Below, piece by piece: positions 50,601 to 59,412 of a stretch of DNA of 59,756 bases. The position numbers and the translations under genes are program-made. Position 1 is the stretch's first letter; each line of letters opens with the position of its first letter. Source of the stretch: a virus. The notes under the pieces are model-generated. The model was not told the origin of the DNA. It saw nothing but the letters and a program-made list of their open reading frames with translations, and ran no database searches. Where the stretch lies: the IMG/VR virus record IMGVR_UViG_3300029787_000037, positions 1 to 59,756 of that record, one strand, 5' to 3'.

Positions 50601-53325
50601 CAGTGAAGGCAAAACCACAAGAAAAGCCCTTCCCGACTCTGTCAATAAAAGAGCGCAGCGAATTAGGGCTAAATACCGAACCCGAATTACTGATCTCCGT
50701 AAGGTAGAAGCAGAGGCCCAAGCTCTCTTCGCGCAACAGGAAGTTGAGCAACTACAGTTCCTAGAGGAAAACCTCGCAAAGATTTGGCCCAAGCTAAATC
50801 GTAAACAGCAAGAGGCCCTGTCCCAAGAGTTCTCTCTTGATCCTTCTTTGGATCGCCCTGATGAGAACATCGAACAGATTATTGCTGACGCGAGAGAGAA
50901 TGTTATCCGTTACAGTCGGATAAATTCAGATCCCAATATAAGTGTCACCCGCAAGAAACGGATTATGAATTGGTGGTCGAGACGTTATTTGTCTGCCGTC
51001 TTCACAGGCAGTGCAAAACGTGTACGTCAACTTGCCAAGAACACAAGAGCGGGTTTCAAACTGGCTAACATATTAGACCGTGATCAGTTCGCGTACACAG
51101 GCGTTAAAGAGCACGGCATCATAGAAGAGGACGTACACGGTCAGATAGAGGAAATGTCTGCACGGTACTCCAACGCTTACGCTCAGATACTGCGCGGCCT
51201 ATCAAACGCACAGATTAAACAGATCCCTGACCTGATGCGGGGCAAAGACAAATACTTTGATCAAGCGACGAACCGTTGGATCGTTCCCTTGAAAGGGTTC
51301 CCCGCTGCCAAAGCGAGGGCAATGCGCCAGCTTATGGATATGGTCTGGGCTGACATTGAGAAAGTCTACGCAGATCAGGGCATGGCTCCTCCCCAGAAGT
51401 TGCGAAACTATTTCCCACAGCGTTACAAGCTGGAGGGACAGAAGCATGACATGGAAACTGACCAAGCCTTCCGTTACTTCTTGGCCTCAGTCTTTGCTGA
51501 TCCAACAGATCCTAATGGTTCGGTTGAAAACTCATTAGCCAGCGCAGACAAAATTCTAAGCAAGATTAAGGAAGAAGGGTTCCAGCCTATCTGGGGTAAT
51601 GACGTTGCTCCGATGGACCCTGACCAAGATGTGACCCGTCCATATCAGCTTACACCTTACGAGATGAGACGGATGATTAATATTGATCCGTACACAAAGT
51701 TTGATGTGGCTCTACCTGATGGTCGGACAGTGAAGATGTCGCTGGTTGATTTCCTCGACAATGACACAGGCACCGTCCTGAACGGTTATATGCTGAACAT
51801 GGCGAGACGCTTAATCTTTGCCAGACGCTTCGGTGTTAACGGTCACTTCGTTAGGAACATAGTCGATGAGTTCCAGAAAGACGCCATAGGGAAAGTCCTC
51901 CGTGATGTAGACGGTAACCCGATCCGTGGTGAGATTGATCAGGAACTAATTGCTGAAGGTAAAGCACCTCTGACCGCTGGGGAAAGAAAGGATATTCTAA
52001 ACCTAGTGCGCTTGAACATGGGCCTCGCCAAACCTCTCCGCAAAGGCTTAGGTGACACCTTCGGTGCTATGAAGTTCTTCGGCAATTTGACCCTACTGTC
52101 CCTCGCTACAATTCAGTCTTTAGCAGAACCGCTGTTGATCGGGTCAAGACTTGGCTTGTTCCCAATGCTCATTGGTATGCGGACACAGATGCATGAGCTT
52201 CTAAGAGTGCCTGTCAAATTAGCTCGGGCTGGATATCGGACTATGGCAGACGGGCCGCAGCCGACAACCCGTGATAAGTTCAAAAGATTCCGTGAGCATT
52301 ATGGGTATGACCAGACTGATGTGAAGATGTTTGCTAAGGATCTCGGCATCATCTTTGAGAATATGCAATACGTCCTACAGAACTCCGTCGAGGATGTATC
52401 CTATGTCCGCTGGGATAAACTGAACAATGTCTTCTTCCGAAGCATCTTGCTTCAGCCTCTTACAGAGATGCAACAGACAGCCGCTCTCTCGGCAAGTATG
52501 ACTTCTCTCCGAAGCTGGAGAAAGAAAGCCAGCAACGGTAGCCAACGTCACCTTCGGTATCTGCAAGAGGTCGGGCTTACCTTACAAGACGTAGCAGACT
52601 TTGACATCGATGCACCGATGGATACCGCCAACGCAAAAGTCCGAGCGGCTCTTCGTCAGATGAACCGTGAGATCATCATGGCTCCTGATGCTGGACGAAA
52701 GCCTGGGTGGATGAGTGATCCAAGGTTCCAGCTAATCTCACATATCAAGACTTGGATATTCACCTTCAACAACACGGTGCTCCAACGGTCTTGGCGAGAG
52801 TTGGGTAAAGGAAACCCGATGCCCCTAATGTACTTGGCTGGTTTCGGACTTGCTAACGCAATGCTGTATGAGTGGCGAGAGTGGATGCGGTATGGAGACG
52901 AGGGTAACCCATACATGAACCGTATTGGTATGGGTAAAGATAACCCGCATCGTCTTTTGTATGTTGCTTTTGAGCGCGGCGGTCTGTTCGGGCCAACACA
53001 ATATGCTTTGGATATGGTGTTAGGTAGTCGGATCGGTTCCGATAGCGGGATAGTAGGAACACTTGCTCCTAGTTTGAACATTGCAGATCGGATCATCATG
53101 GGTATAGCGACAGCCGCGAATATCCCAGCTTCCGAGAACAAGGCTCGTACAACCAGAAAAGCCCTCGACCATCTCTCAAGAGCGGTCCCCGTTCTCAATG
53201 CGATGGGACAATATAGGGCCGAAGCTGTGAATAAGATATCCGGTTACACCCCAGGACAGAGGCGTAAGAAATCTAAGGGTAGATACTCTAGTAGTAGAGA
53301 CTATTCGTCCAGCCGAGGTAAGTAA
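44668..53325 (+). CDS. Giant internal virion / large polyvalent protein with metallopeptidase motif
   Basis: 2885 residues. A hydrophobic Gly-rich segment near 180-235 ('IGAGGGALVGGIGAVPGAIGG') could cross a membrane. 'LLTDFTHELVHLAVQL' at 920-935 is an HExxH zinc-peptidase motif. 'NDPRLNFSDLEL'-type repeats lie near 1060-1088. Three junction words, V-R-Y-S-R-I at about 1089, 1346 and 2079, separate four blocks. The last 800 residues are helical, with 'LPDGRTVKMSLVDFLDNDTG' and 'FGNLTLLSLATIQSLAEPLLIG'. Such giant phage proteins are injected with the DNA or guard the ejection channel; several enzyme domains on one chain are usual. Confidence 0.7.
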   Translation: MAEMNDQLFSNPTNRDAVDSLNQAQRDMMDLTAKPPKTMDEIRSFMAPQRGMFGQEQPSQMLSGLADIAAQFPNDAPLAPEGQNHNLSADTDSFTDSFGEAFSQGWADVHFGASLITGDDDTNMMSLEQKFQRMKDGLDIPPEKWTPEAETFSEGLGQMFTGKHRFFDTDYWGNFAGGTAPSIMTMLTGAGIGAGGGALVGGIGAVPGAIGGGVVGSGSGVALQTLGSTMTEAYKAYREQGKSVKEAFQMARSVANVDAMKSGAIASIATLIAPARVVAGSAGSMVPRLTYAAPAGGTTAKTLGAQFLQQSLVIQPSLEVSDVVSSNSIAANSFDPNRTLTQGSIDAFVGSVFFDLPTTAGGVAVQYAKRRRPLGEDRQIEYKPAFDDPEVETEAPPEASPTLALPDYTPRFNPVQQEDGSWTIVDKDEAPGPKSAFIAPETYQMLSVRLSELYKIQTAAVEKVNKAKNPTEQALEKIEETRQQIQTILDQMEGKVQPVDTATDPELIFDTEAQAQEAADSRNEFADSSWKSPYFPDSKSGRAQFVQEQIERITALDARNRERQQTYTGSEKVNTAIGFFRYLGEADRIIAEIDSLPVEQRNTAKNQSLYADAKERLALLKMIMDPVQNVMIPQFIFETKGTFYRVQMENGRPVRPTNPKTGAVMPNHITVYDPASKTGVRNVAVTSGDLSDSGVPVPTNMLTTADVYARLKEAKRRYEQTLLQIEDQTDLTAEQATQAEAAETREADAAQREGFQAKTSEIRDRQDRAEIGEYLRDQAGENETIALDDRSPDAPRTADPAILEEAAAPNEWATAEVDQGPQAEMTEADIKFARQTVVDRVLAFVPEESRSRVRKILEMWADALGPEFNSVRVMDIAEWIAQVRPDTPAGTAAVFHQFVNGMDGKLERIIALSSDRDTTSLLTDFTHELVHLAVQLKKLPEAGMLDWYRQLPSDNYHKAFIENDPVYSQETEAVKAEEAMAMILSEMSTRRYTGRLQNESGFQYLMRQVIRLFNEMYEGFTGTNMVNRFLDNIASYGVDVEAKNPFDTYRYDDIVDDPRLNFDDLDLKNDPRLNFSDLELLNDPRRETVRYSRINDKNPLGGGKIGLVYDAMPEEQAPKKTRRVYKLMKLMGRKGLLFPLYAKARTGPTSRESQGFTIGDWFKAEYQRPVIGQELAPRSGIHSLGNPVFDQGKVLAENETRIWVEAEIPVISKATQQESDSSPDAGNGQREGIRNRLLRADESYDFKTNESASPAAGTWPISGSFRITKVLGDETVGKILQDSGLEEFVEASRSNVSDADAAALVQDAETVAEAVRNAEDVTPFEPYVDPKDATLARVRENAQAEVIRYSRIPEDRRATRSKPQGQPQEHSDGRSYKEQDLTATSASINTLNFNVKDLWREVVESYGPSGQLLLDILASKNGGKTVEPRENAFWLRALKLPDRARFWYEISSERFAQIFRSFNDSAFVAKIIDLVAATSVQAGPLDNLLRTVSVLAEHVQDRPVMTDLTDKGQGAGVNKALSEDNLSGDKTGNFAGTMNYLMGLIDTVPLSTNDRQVAVYFNTSGELIAGAPKLGLDADGNKVELPSFYDMISEFHIRLRDRLNAELPIDAEPFETWQLQALGWVQIRAELNAKKGDVSGYDDYDQVIDEVFRRLDKAGVDVSSGELSPSVLRDPKVPFALRDTMRAFVTSPTGTVETITRNTPVGKIYSAVTGIMKDMGGTTTVLKTVDAINKRPINNLARRKAKNPSIVSKLVSVITDKKTDVSRLGVGTGTFQGEANYNLRIPLMALDTEQRGVFLSILGSHLRQSSMAAHQLHQAEPGSTPQPGMKRTFRIFVSNVDRDLVNQNDLATFSRELGIEMAAQRVANGNVIDILVGNYEGTLSEQTVSAALRKTDLPDKGEIFVYPMDFLSETGDYVQANVDTEQDYDYNQNYENFIKGVKNGTISEIESLDPRITRREARSFVSKDHENLTRAETDSEGKTTRKALPDSVNKRAQRIRAKYRTRITDLRKVEAEAQALFAQQEVEQLQFLEENLAKIWPKLNRKQQEALSQEFSLDPSLDRPDENIEQIIADARENVIRYSRINSDPNISVTRKKRIMNWWSRRYLSAVFTGSAKRVRQLAKNTRAGFKLANILDRDQFAYTGVKEHGIIEEDVHGQIEEMSARYSNAYAQILRGLSNAQIKQIPDLMRGKDKYFDQATNRWIVPLKGFPAAKARAMRQLMDMVWADIEKVYADQGMAPPQKLRNYFPQRYKLEGQKHDMETDQAFRYFLASVFADPTDPNGSVENSLASADKILSKIKEEGFQPIWGNDVAPMDPDQDVTRPYQLTPYEMRRMINIDPYTKFDVALPDGRTVKMSLVDFLDNDTGTVLNGYMLNMARRLIFARRFGVNGHFVRNIVDEFQKDAIGKVLRDVDGNPIRGEIDQELIAEGKAPLTAGERKDILNLVRLNMGLAKPLRKGLGDTFGAMKFFGNLTLLSLATIQSLAEPLLIGSRLGLFPMLIGMRTQMHELLRVPVKLARAGYRTMADGPQPTTRDKFKRFREHYGYDQTDVKMFAKDLGIIFENMQYVLQNSVEDVSYVRWDKLNNVFFRSILLQPLTEMQQTAALSASMTSLRSWRKKASNGSQRHLRYLQEVGLTLQDVADFDIDAPMDTANAKVRAALRQMNREIIMAPDAGRKPGWMSDPRFQLISHIKTWIFTFNNTVLQRSWRELGKGNPMPLMYLAGFGLANAMLYEWREWMRYGDEGNPYMNRIGMGKDNPHRLLYVAFERGGLFGPTQYALDMVLGSRIGSDSGIVGTLAPSLNIADRIIMGIATAANIPASENKARTTRKALDHLSRAVPVLNAMGQYRAEAVNKISGYTPGQRRKKSKGRYSSSRDYSSSRGK
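50495..50707 (+). CDS. Nested Lys/Pro-rich ORF within the giant gene (possible overprinted gene)
   Basis: 70 residues in another frame, with AAAGGAG eight bases upstream of the ATG. Basic, Pro- and Ser-rich ('MARSRKSKASTPASPDAKPDL', 'KQTVKAKPQEKPFPTLS'), unlike the surrounding codon-shadow ORFs. If translated, it would be an independent small protein or a truncated product. It may simply be an artefact of a Lys/Glu-rich stretch in the host frame. Confidence 0.3.
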   Translation: MARSRKSKASTPASPDAKPDLSSAKTMRTSPAPKQTVKAKPQEKPFPTLSIKERSELGLNTEPELLISVR

Positions 53326-53327
53326 GC

Positions 53328-56300
53328 ATGGCTATCAAGACAACTCGGTACGGCACCAGTAATGAGATACCTCCACTAGCAAGCCCCCTTGAAACGGGGA
53401 AGACGGTCACTTTCCCTTACAAGGCGTCTGATAGTCAGAGCCAGATGTCCACGGCTGGGGGTGTCCACCTGATGATCATTGAAGGTGGGCGTCTCATATT
53501 CACTGATGACAATAACACTTTCTTACCGACTTTTAATGCCAGTGATATCACGATCACATGGAAGCACCCGTTCCACCGTGTGGACTATAAAGATGAGGTT
53601 GTCTTTATCTTTAACGCCTTCGCTAAGGAGAGCGAGGGCATGGTTCACTTTCGGTATGTGGCGACGGGGGGACAAACCACATTCTCTGGCGCGGATGCTG
53701 ATGGCAACACCTTGGCTTACTCTGTGGCAGACGCTGTGCAAGTGTTCAAGAATGGAGCCTATCTCCCCCAGACAGATTACACTGCAACCAGTCTTACCAG
53801 TGTCGTCCTAAACTCGGGTGCTTCGGTATCAGACACCATAACCATCTGGGCCTTACAGAACTTAGTTGATCAGACAGACCTCGTAACTGCCATCAACAGT
53901 TCTAGTGCTTCCGCAACTGCCGCCGCAACCTCAGCAACAAATGCCAGTAACGATGCGGACGATGCGGAGAAGTGGGCTAACCACAACTTCAATACGTTAT
54001 TTACTCTTAGTGATGGCGTCACCACAGGTTATTCGGCAAAATCTAGGTCCACAGATGCCCAAAGATTTGCCGAACATCCAGTGAATACGACCTTCGGCAT
54101 CACTGGGGAAAACACCTCAACGCATTATTCTGCGAAGCATTACGCAAATGCGGCCTCTAACTCCGCGACTTCCGCTGGCAACTCTGCGACCTCTGCGACA
54201 AACGATGCCGCCACAGCCGCCGCCGCCGCTGTCACGGCTCAAAATGCAATCGATGCATTCGAGGCAGTTTACATTGGAGCTTCAGCTACCGATCCAACTA
54301 CGGACCTTAATGGGAACGCCCTAACGGCGGGAGACCAATACTTTAATACAACGAGTAACAACCTCTACGTCTACACAGGTAGTGCATGGCAGATAGCGGG
54401 TAACCCGACTAACCTTGCTGGGCTAAATGACGTAGACAACTCTATGTCCCCCACGTCAGGACAGGTCCTTCAATATGATGGAACGGATTGGGATGCTGTC
54501 ACCATAAATGTGACAGGTACTCTGTCAGGGATGACGGATACAAATATCACCAGTGTCCAAGATGATCAGGTCCTTCAGTACGATAACGCGAGTAGTCAGT
54601 GGAAGAACGAGACACTAAACCTGACCACCACTTTGGCCTCTCTAACAGACACTACTATAAGTTCGCCCCAGAACGATCAAATCCTCCGCTATGACAGTTC
54701 GGATAGTAAGTGGAAGAATGAGATTGCTGGCTACCTTACAAGCTCTAACCCTCTTGCTTCTCTTAGTGATGTTGCGATGTACACAGCAAGCTCTGGGGAT
54801 GTCCTCGTATGGGACGGGAGTCAATGGGATGCTACCAGTGGTTATCTCACTACCGCCGTTACAAGTGTGGCAACAGGAACAGGCTTGAGCGGAGGACCCA
54901 TTACATCTACTGGAACTATTTCTTTAGCTGATACGGCTGTAACAGCAGCTAGCTACACAAATGCAGATATTACAGTAGATGCACAGGGTAGGATAACAGC
55001 AGCGAGCAACGGTACTAGTGGAGCTATAACAGCGTTAAATAACGCTACCGAAAATGAAATTGTTACCGTTGGTAGTACCACTACTGAACTTGATGCCGAG
55101 TCTAATTTAACCTTTGATGGTACTTTTCTTTCCGTCAATGCTTCTAGTGGAATATTATTACCTGACGGTAAGAAGTTAATTTGGGGTAATAGCGTATCTG
55201 GGGCTTCTTACATCGAAGGAAGTAAAGCAAGTGATTATTTAAAATTCTGGGTAAGCAGTGGATCTAATACGTCAAGCGCATCTTTGTACTTATATCAAGG
55301 TGAAGTAAAGCTACCTACTGCCGTCTCTCTAAAATTTGAGGGGGCTACATCTAATGCTTATGCCACAGAACTAACTGTTGTAGACCCGTCAGCTAATAAT
55401 GTCATAACACTGCCTAATGAAACTGGGACTGTATTAACTTCAGCTAGTCAATTAAGTACTCTATCAGATGTGTCTTACGCAGGACCTAGTGATGGAGATG
55501 TCCTAACTTGGGACAGCGGTAATCAAAGATGGGAAAATCAAACAGGCGGTGGTGGTTCTCTCGTAACTCTGACGGACACCAATTTAAACTCTCCAACAAA
55601 TAATCAGTTTATTCGTTATGACAGTGCCAACAGTCAGTGGAGAAACGAAAGTGTAACTATCCCGTCAACTATGACGGACTTTACTGATGTAAACAGTGCC
55701 ATGTCTCCGAGCACGGGAGATGTATTGTATTACACAGGAGCAGAATGGAGTGCGAGTGGCGACTTTCTTACTGGTAACGACAGTATTCAGAACCTCAATG
55801 ACGTAGCCGCAATGACCCCTTCCACTGGTGATCACCTCTACTATAACGGATCACAATGGACGGCATCTACAAACACACTCACAACCGCAAGCAGCCTCGA
55901 CAGCCTGTCTGATGTAAGTGCGTCATCCCCGTCAATGGATGAGGTATTAAAGTGGAATGGAAGTAATTGGACTAGTGGCACTGCCCCCAGCGGAAGTCTC
56001 CCTACTTTAACTGACGTAGCAATCTCCAGTCCTAATAATGAGCAAATCTTACAATACTCCAGCGTTAACTCTCAGTGGGAGAATAAGGCTCTTAGTGTGC
56101 CGATAGACTTAATTACTTCGGGATCACAGGCTACACTCTCTACCTCTTCTGGTTATATAAAGTTAGATGCACACACGTACTTAGACTTTGAATCAGACCA
56201 AGACATAACACTTGATCATGGCGGTTCGTATTACACGAAGTTTCAAGAGACAGGAACAGATTATCTCACCCTTCGTATAGACACTGATGTCCAATTCAAA

Positions 56301-59024
56301 GCTGTCCAACAGAACAGCGACATAAAGTTTATGGGTATGGATGACAGTAATGAAATTACTGCCCTAACCCTGGATATGTCAGAAGAAGGTAAAGCCCTCT
56401 TCAATCATCATCTTGTAGCAGACGGGAACGGATCAAGCGGCGGGGTTACGCTCCAAGACGGCAAGGTTGAAATAAGGACCGGAACAGGTTCTGTCGCTCA
56501 AGTAGACTTCTTTTGTGAAAGCAGTAACCTCCACAAAGTCACTGTCAAAGCTCCTCCTCACGCAAACTTTACAGGTGATGTTAATTTTCAACTCCCCAGT
56601 TCCGAAGGAACCACTGGACAGGTTCTTCAGACAGATGGATCAGGCAACACCTCTTGGACAACGGCTGGTGGTGGAGCTTCTGCACTAGATGGTCTCTCAG
56701 ACGTTAAGTACGAAGGAACAAACTTTGACAACAGTTTGAAGATCGGTAGCACAACTACAGGAACTTTGGTGGGCGCAAAGAGAAACGTCTTCATTGGTAA
56801 GGAAGCGGGAGACGCTGTTACCTCCGCCGTGGACAACACTGTGCTCGGGTATCAAGCAGCAAAGGACCTAACAGAAGGTTCAGCCAATGTCATCATTGGA
56901 AATGGGGCTGGACTGGATGGGACAGGAACAGGCTTCAAAGAGAACGTGCTTATCGGTATGGATGCTGGAGTCCAGGGAACCTCTGGGATGCAAGGCGTTG
57001 CGATTGGTTATGAAGCGGCAAGAGGTGCTCTTTCTGGTGGTGATAGAGGAAGCAAGAATATCAGCATCGGTTATAGATGTATGTATAACCTTCAAGGGGG
57101 CGGCTATAACGTAGCTGTTGGTTCTAGTGCGGGATCACAGGTTTCGACGGGGCAATACAACGTACTTCTCGGTAACTCATCAGGTAACTCTATAACCAGT
57201 GGTAGTAATAATGTTGTCATCGGGAATACTTTAGATACATCTTCTGCCACGGTGGACGGTGAGGTTGTTATAGGTTCGGATGTCCAACGTATTCACATAA
57301 ACAACTCAGGTGGTGTTCAGTTCAACTCAGCTTATCGGTTCCCCACAGCAGACGGTTCCTCTAACCAAGTCTTACAAACAGATGGTTCTGGCACTTTATC
57401 TTTTGCGACAGTCTCCGGTGGCGGCGGTGCTTCTGCATTAAACGATTTAAGTGACGTAGTATTTGATACTACGAATTTTAGTAACTCATTAATGTTAGGG
57501 GATACGCCTACTGGTACACTTAGCAGTGCAGACTATAACACATTTGTAGGATTTTTAACTGGAAGAGGCGTTACATCAGGAACCTATAATGCGGCTTTAG
57601 GTAAAGGCTCTCTCGGTAATCTAACGGAGGGAGATAACAATGTTGCTCTGGGGCAAGAAGCCCTTAGTACTGTCAGCACAAGTAGTGAGAATACTGGAAT
57701 AGGTAAGCACTCAATGAGAGCTACCAACGGTTCTTACAATACAGGGTTAGGCGCAGACTCAGGGTATAGACATTCTGGTGATGGAGCTACCTACATTGGA
57801 CATTCTGCTGGTAAGCAGATGTACACAGGAAATTACAATACCTATGTAGGCTACAAGGCTGGACACGGCGGGGCTTTATGGACTGCCATCGGAGATTTAA
57901 ACACGGCATTAGGTGTAGAGGCACTTAGAGAGGTTACTTCTGGAAGTGGTAATCTTGCTTTAGGATTTTATTCTGGCGACGGAATAACCAGTGGTAACTA
58001 TAACACGATTATTGGGTACGCAATGGACCCTGACTCAGCAACTGCTGGCGGGGAAGTTGTAATTGGAACAAACACTCGTCGCATCCATGTCGATAATACT
58101 GGTGGTGTTCAGTTCAACTCAGCTTACAGGTTCCCGACAGCAGATGGGTCTACCAACCAAGTCCTCCAGACAGACGGTGCGGGTGCGGTGTCATGGGCTA
58201 CAGTCTCCGGTGGTGGTGGTGGTGGGGTTGTAACAGCTATCAACAATGCTACCGCGAACAGGTTAACTACCATTGGCTCAACCACTACCGAACTAGATGG
58301 TGAAGCAAATCTAACTTTCTCAAGCAGTGTACTAACGATTACCTCCGAGGATACTTCTGCCAGTGCTGGTCCTTTCCTTAAACTTGATCGGCAGTCCCTC
58401 AGTGTAGCAGCGGGAGATGAGATCGGGGAGATACAGTTCAAAGGGCATAACTCATTCAATGGGAATATAGTTTACGGTGAGATGGGGGTGCGGATTGACG
58501 ACCCTTCCGCTACCCAAGAACAGACGACAATGCATTTCTCGATTCGATACAATAATGCGGCAGTTCGTCTTCTTGAGCTAGACCATCAATATGTTTCAAT
58601 GGCAAACGAGCAAAGTCTTCGTTGGACAGACGTAACTGCTAGTAACTACACAGTCACTTGGGCTAACGCGACACCTACCGCAAGCCGAACCATCACTTTC
58701 CCAGACGCCACTGGAACCGTCTTAACGACAGGGAACTCTGACACCCCAACTACAACGACATCATCAGGCGATGCAGACTTTGTCCTAGTCGATGACGGCG
58801 GGACAATGAAGAAGATCACACCAGCAAACCTGGGTATCGGCGGCGGTGGCGCATCCGCTCTAGACGGGCTTTCAGACGTTACGATCTCTTCTCCTCAAAA
58901 TGGACAGGTCTTGAAATATGACGGCTCTGGCTGGAGCAACGGAACAGACGCAACGGGTTCAGGGGGTGGCGGCTCGGGAGTAACAACTGGCAAGGCTATA
59001 GCAATGGCTATGGTCTTTGGTTAA
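53328..59024 (+). CDS. Tail fibre with T7-type attachment domain
   Basis: 1898 residues. Residues 1-160 match the T7 gp17 N-terminal attachment domain ('VHLMIIEGGRL', 'HPFHRVDYKDEVVFIFNAFAKE', 'DAVQVFKNGAYLPQTDYTATS'). An Ala/Ser/Asn coiled region (about 190-310) is followed by many 'SLSDV...GQVLQYDG..W.N' repeats, each about 25-40 residues, and two left-handed beta-roll type tracts rich in 'N..IG..AG..' (about 1145-1310 and 1395-1560), similar to YadA-type heads. Duplicated blocks flank the second tract. The protein forms long trimeric host-contact fibres. Confidence 0.9.
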   Translation: MAIKTTRYGTSNEIPPLASPLETGKTVTFPYKASDSQSQMSTAGGVHLMIIEGGRLIFTDDNNTFLPTFNASDITITWKHPFHRVDYKDEVVFIFNAFAKESEGMVHFRYVATGGQTTFSGADADGNTLAYSVADAVQVFKNGAYLPQTDYTATSLTSVVLNSGASVSDTITIWALQNLVDQTDLVTAINSSSASATAAATSATNASNDADDAEKWANHNFNTLFTLSDGVTTGYSAKSRSTDAQRFAEHPVNTTFGITGENTSTHYSAKHYANAASNSATSAGNSATSATNDAATAAAAAVTAQNAIDAFEAVYIGASATDPTTDLNGNALTAGDQYFNTTSNNLYVYTGSAWQIAGNPTNLAGLNDVDNSMSPTSGQVLQYDGTDWDAVTINVTGTLSGMTDTNITSVQDDQVLQYDNASSQWKNETLNLTTTLASLTDTTISSPQNDQILRYDSSDSKWKNEIAGYLTSSNPLASLSDVAMYTASSGDVLVWDGSQWDATSGYLTTAVTSVATGTGLSGGPITSTGTISLADTAVTAASYTNADITVDAQGRITAASNGTSGAITALNNATENEIVTVGSTTTELDAESNLTFDGTFLSVNASSGILLPDGKKLIWGNSVSGASYIEGSKASDYLKFWVSSGSNTSSASLYLYQGEVKLPTAVSLKFEGATSNAYATELTVVDPSANNVITLPNETGTVLTSASQLSTLSDVSYAGPSDGDVLTWDSGNQRWENQTGGGGSLVTLTDTNLNSPTNNQFIRYDSANSQWRNESVTIPSTMTDFTDVNSAMSPSTGDVLYYTGAEWSASGDFLTGNDSIQNLNDVAAMTPSTGDHLYYNGSQWTASTNTLTTASSLDSLSDVSASSPSMDEVLKWNGSNWTSGTAPSGSLPTLTDVAISSPNNEQILQYSSVNSQWENKALSVPIDLITSGSQATLSTSSGYIKLDAHTYLDFESDQDITLDHGGSYYTKFQETGTDYLTLRIDTDVQFKAVQQNSDIKFMGMDDSNEITALTLDMSEEGKALFNHHLVADGNGSSGGVTLQDGKVEIRTGTGSVAQVDFFCESSNLHKVTVKAPPHANFTGDVNFQLPSSEGTTGQVLQTDGSGNTSWTTAGGGASALDGLSDVKYEGTNFDNSLKIGSTTTGTLVGAKRNVFIGKEAGDAVTSAVDNTVLGYQAAKDLTEGSANVIIGNGAGLDGTGTGFKENVLIGMDAGVQGTSGMQGVAIGYEAARGALSGGDRGSKNISIGYRCMYNLQGGGYNVAVGSSAGSQVSTGQYNVLLGNSSGNSITSGSNNVVIGNTLDTSSATVDGEVVIGSDVQRIHINNSGGVQFNSAYRFPTADGSSNQVLQTDGSGTLSFATVSGGGGASALNDLSDVVFDTTNFSNSLMLGDTPTGTLSSADYNTFVGFLTGRGVTSGTYNAALGKGSLGNLTEGDNNVALGQEALSTVSTSSENTGIGKHSMRATNGSYNTGLGADSGYRHSGDGATYIGHSAGKQMYTGNYNTYVGYKAGHGGALWTAIGDLNTALGVEALREVTSGSGNLALGFYSGDGITSGNYNTIIGYAMDPDSATAGGEVVIGTNTRRIHVDNTGGVQFNSAYRFPTADGSTNQVLQTDGAGAVSWATVSGGGGGGVVTAINNATANRLTTIGSTTTELDGEANLTFSSSVLTITSEDTSASAGPFLKLDRQSLSVAAGDEIGEIQFKGHNSFNGNIVYGEMGVRIDDPSATQEQTTMHFSIRYNNAAVRLLELDHQYVSMANEQSLRWTDVTASNYTVTWANATPTASRTITFPDATGTVLTTGNSDTPTTTTSSGDADFVLVDDGGTMKKITPANLGIGGGGASALDGLSDVTISSPQNGQVLKYDGSGWSNGTDATGSGGGGSGVTTGKAIAMAMVFG

Positions 59025-59035
59025 GGAATGAAGTC

Positions 59036-59410
59036 ATGGCAAACCCCAACATAGTTGGTGTCACAAGTATTTATGGTAAGACAGCTTTCGATGCAGATAT
59101 ATCGACTAGCGATGACGCGATTCTAACCAATGCGGCTGGGTCCAACAAACTCCTGAAGATCAACTCTTTGGTGATTGCTAATATAGATGGGGGAAGTGCG
59201 GCTGATATTACAGTTAGTATAAAAAGTGCCAGCGGCACCTTGCTGGCTAAACTAGCTCACACAATAAGTGTCCCCGCCGACTCCACTCTAGTCGTTATCT
59301 CGAAAGATACCTCTATTTATCTTGAGGAAGACAGGGCAATCCATCTGGATGCTAGTGCCGCTGGCGATCTGTCAGGTGTGTGTTCTTACGAAGAAATTGA
59401 TGATGCATAG
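59036..59410 (+). CDS. Small beta-rich tail-associated protein
   Basis: 124 residues: 'NPNIVGVTSIYGKTAFDADIS' followed by alternating beta strands ('KLLKINSLVIANIDGGSAADITVSIKSAS'). It resembles small tail-fibre accessory proteins that follow the main fibre gene. It has no catalytic motif. It is 11 bases downstream of the fibre and two bases before the glycine-rich adhesin. Confidence 0.6.
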   Translation: MANPNIVGVTSIYGKTAFDADISTSDDAILTNAAGSNKLLKINSLVIANIDGGSAADITVSIKSASGTLLAKLAHTISVPADSTLVVISKDTSIYLEEDRAIHLDASAAGDLSGVCSYEEIDDA

Positions 59411-59412
59411 AA

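Noticed and set aside
50113-50751. A 212-residue antisense frame in the giant gene
   Set aside because: No start signal or recognisable domain; the sense frame is continuous over 8.6 kb.
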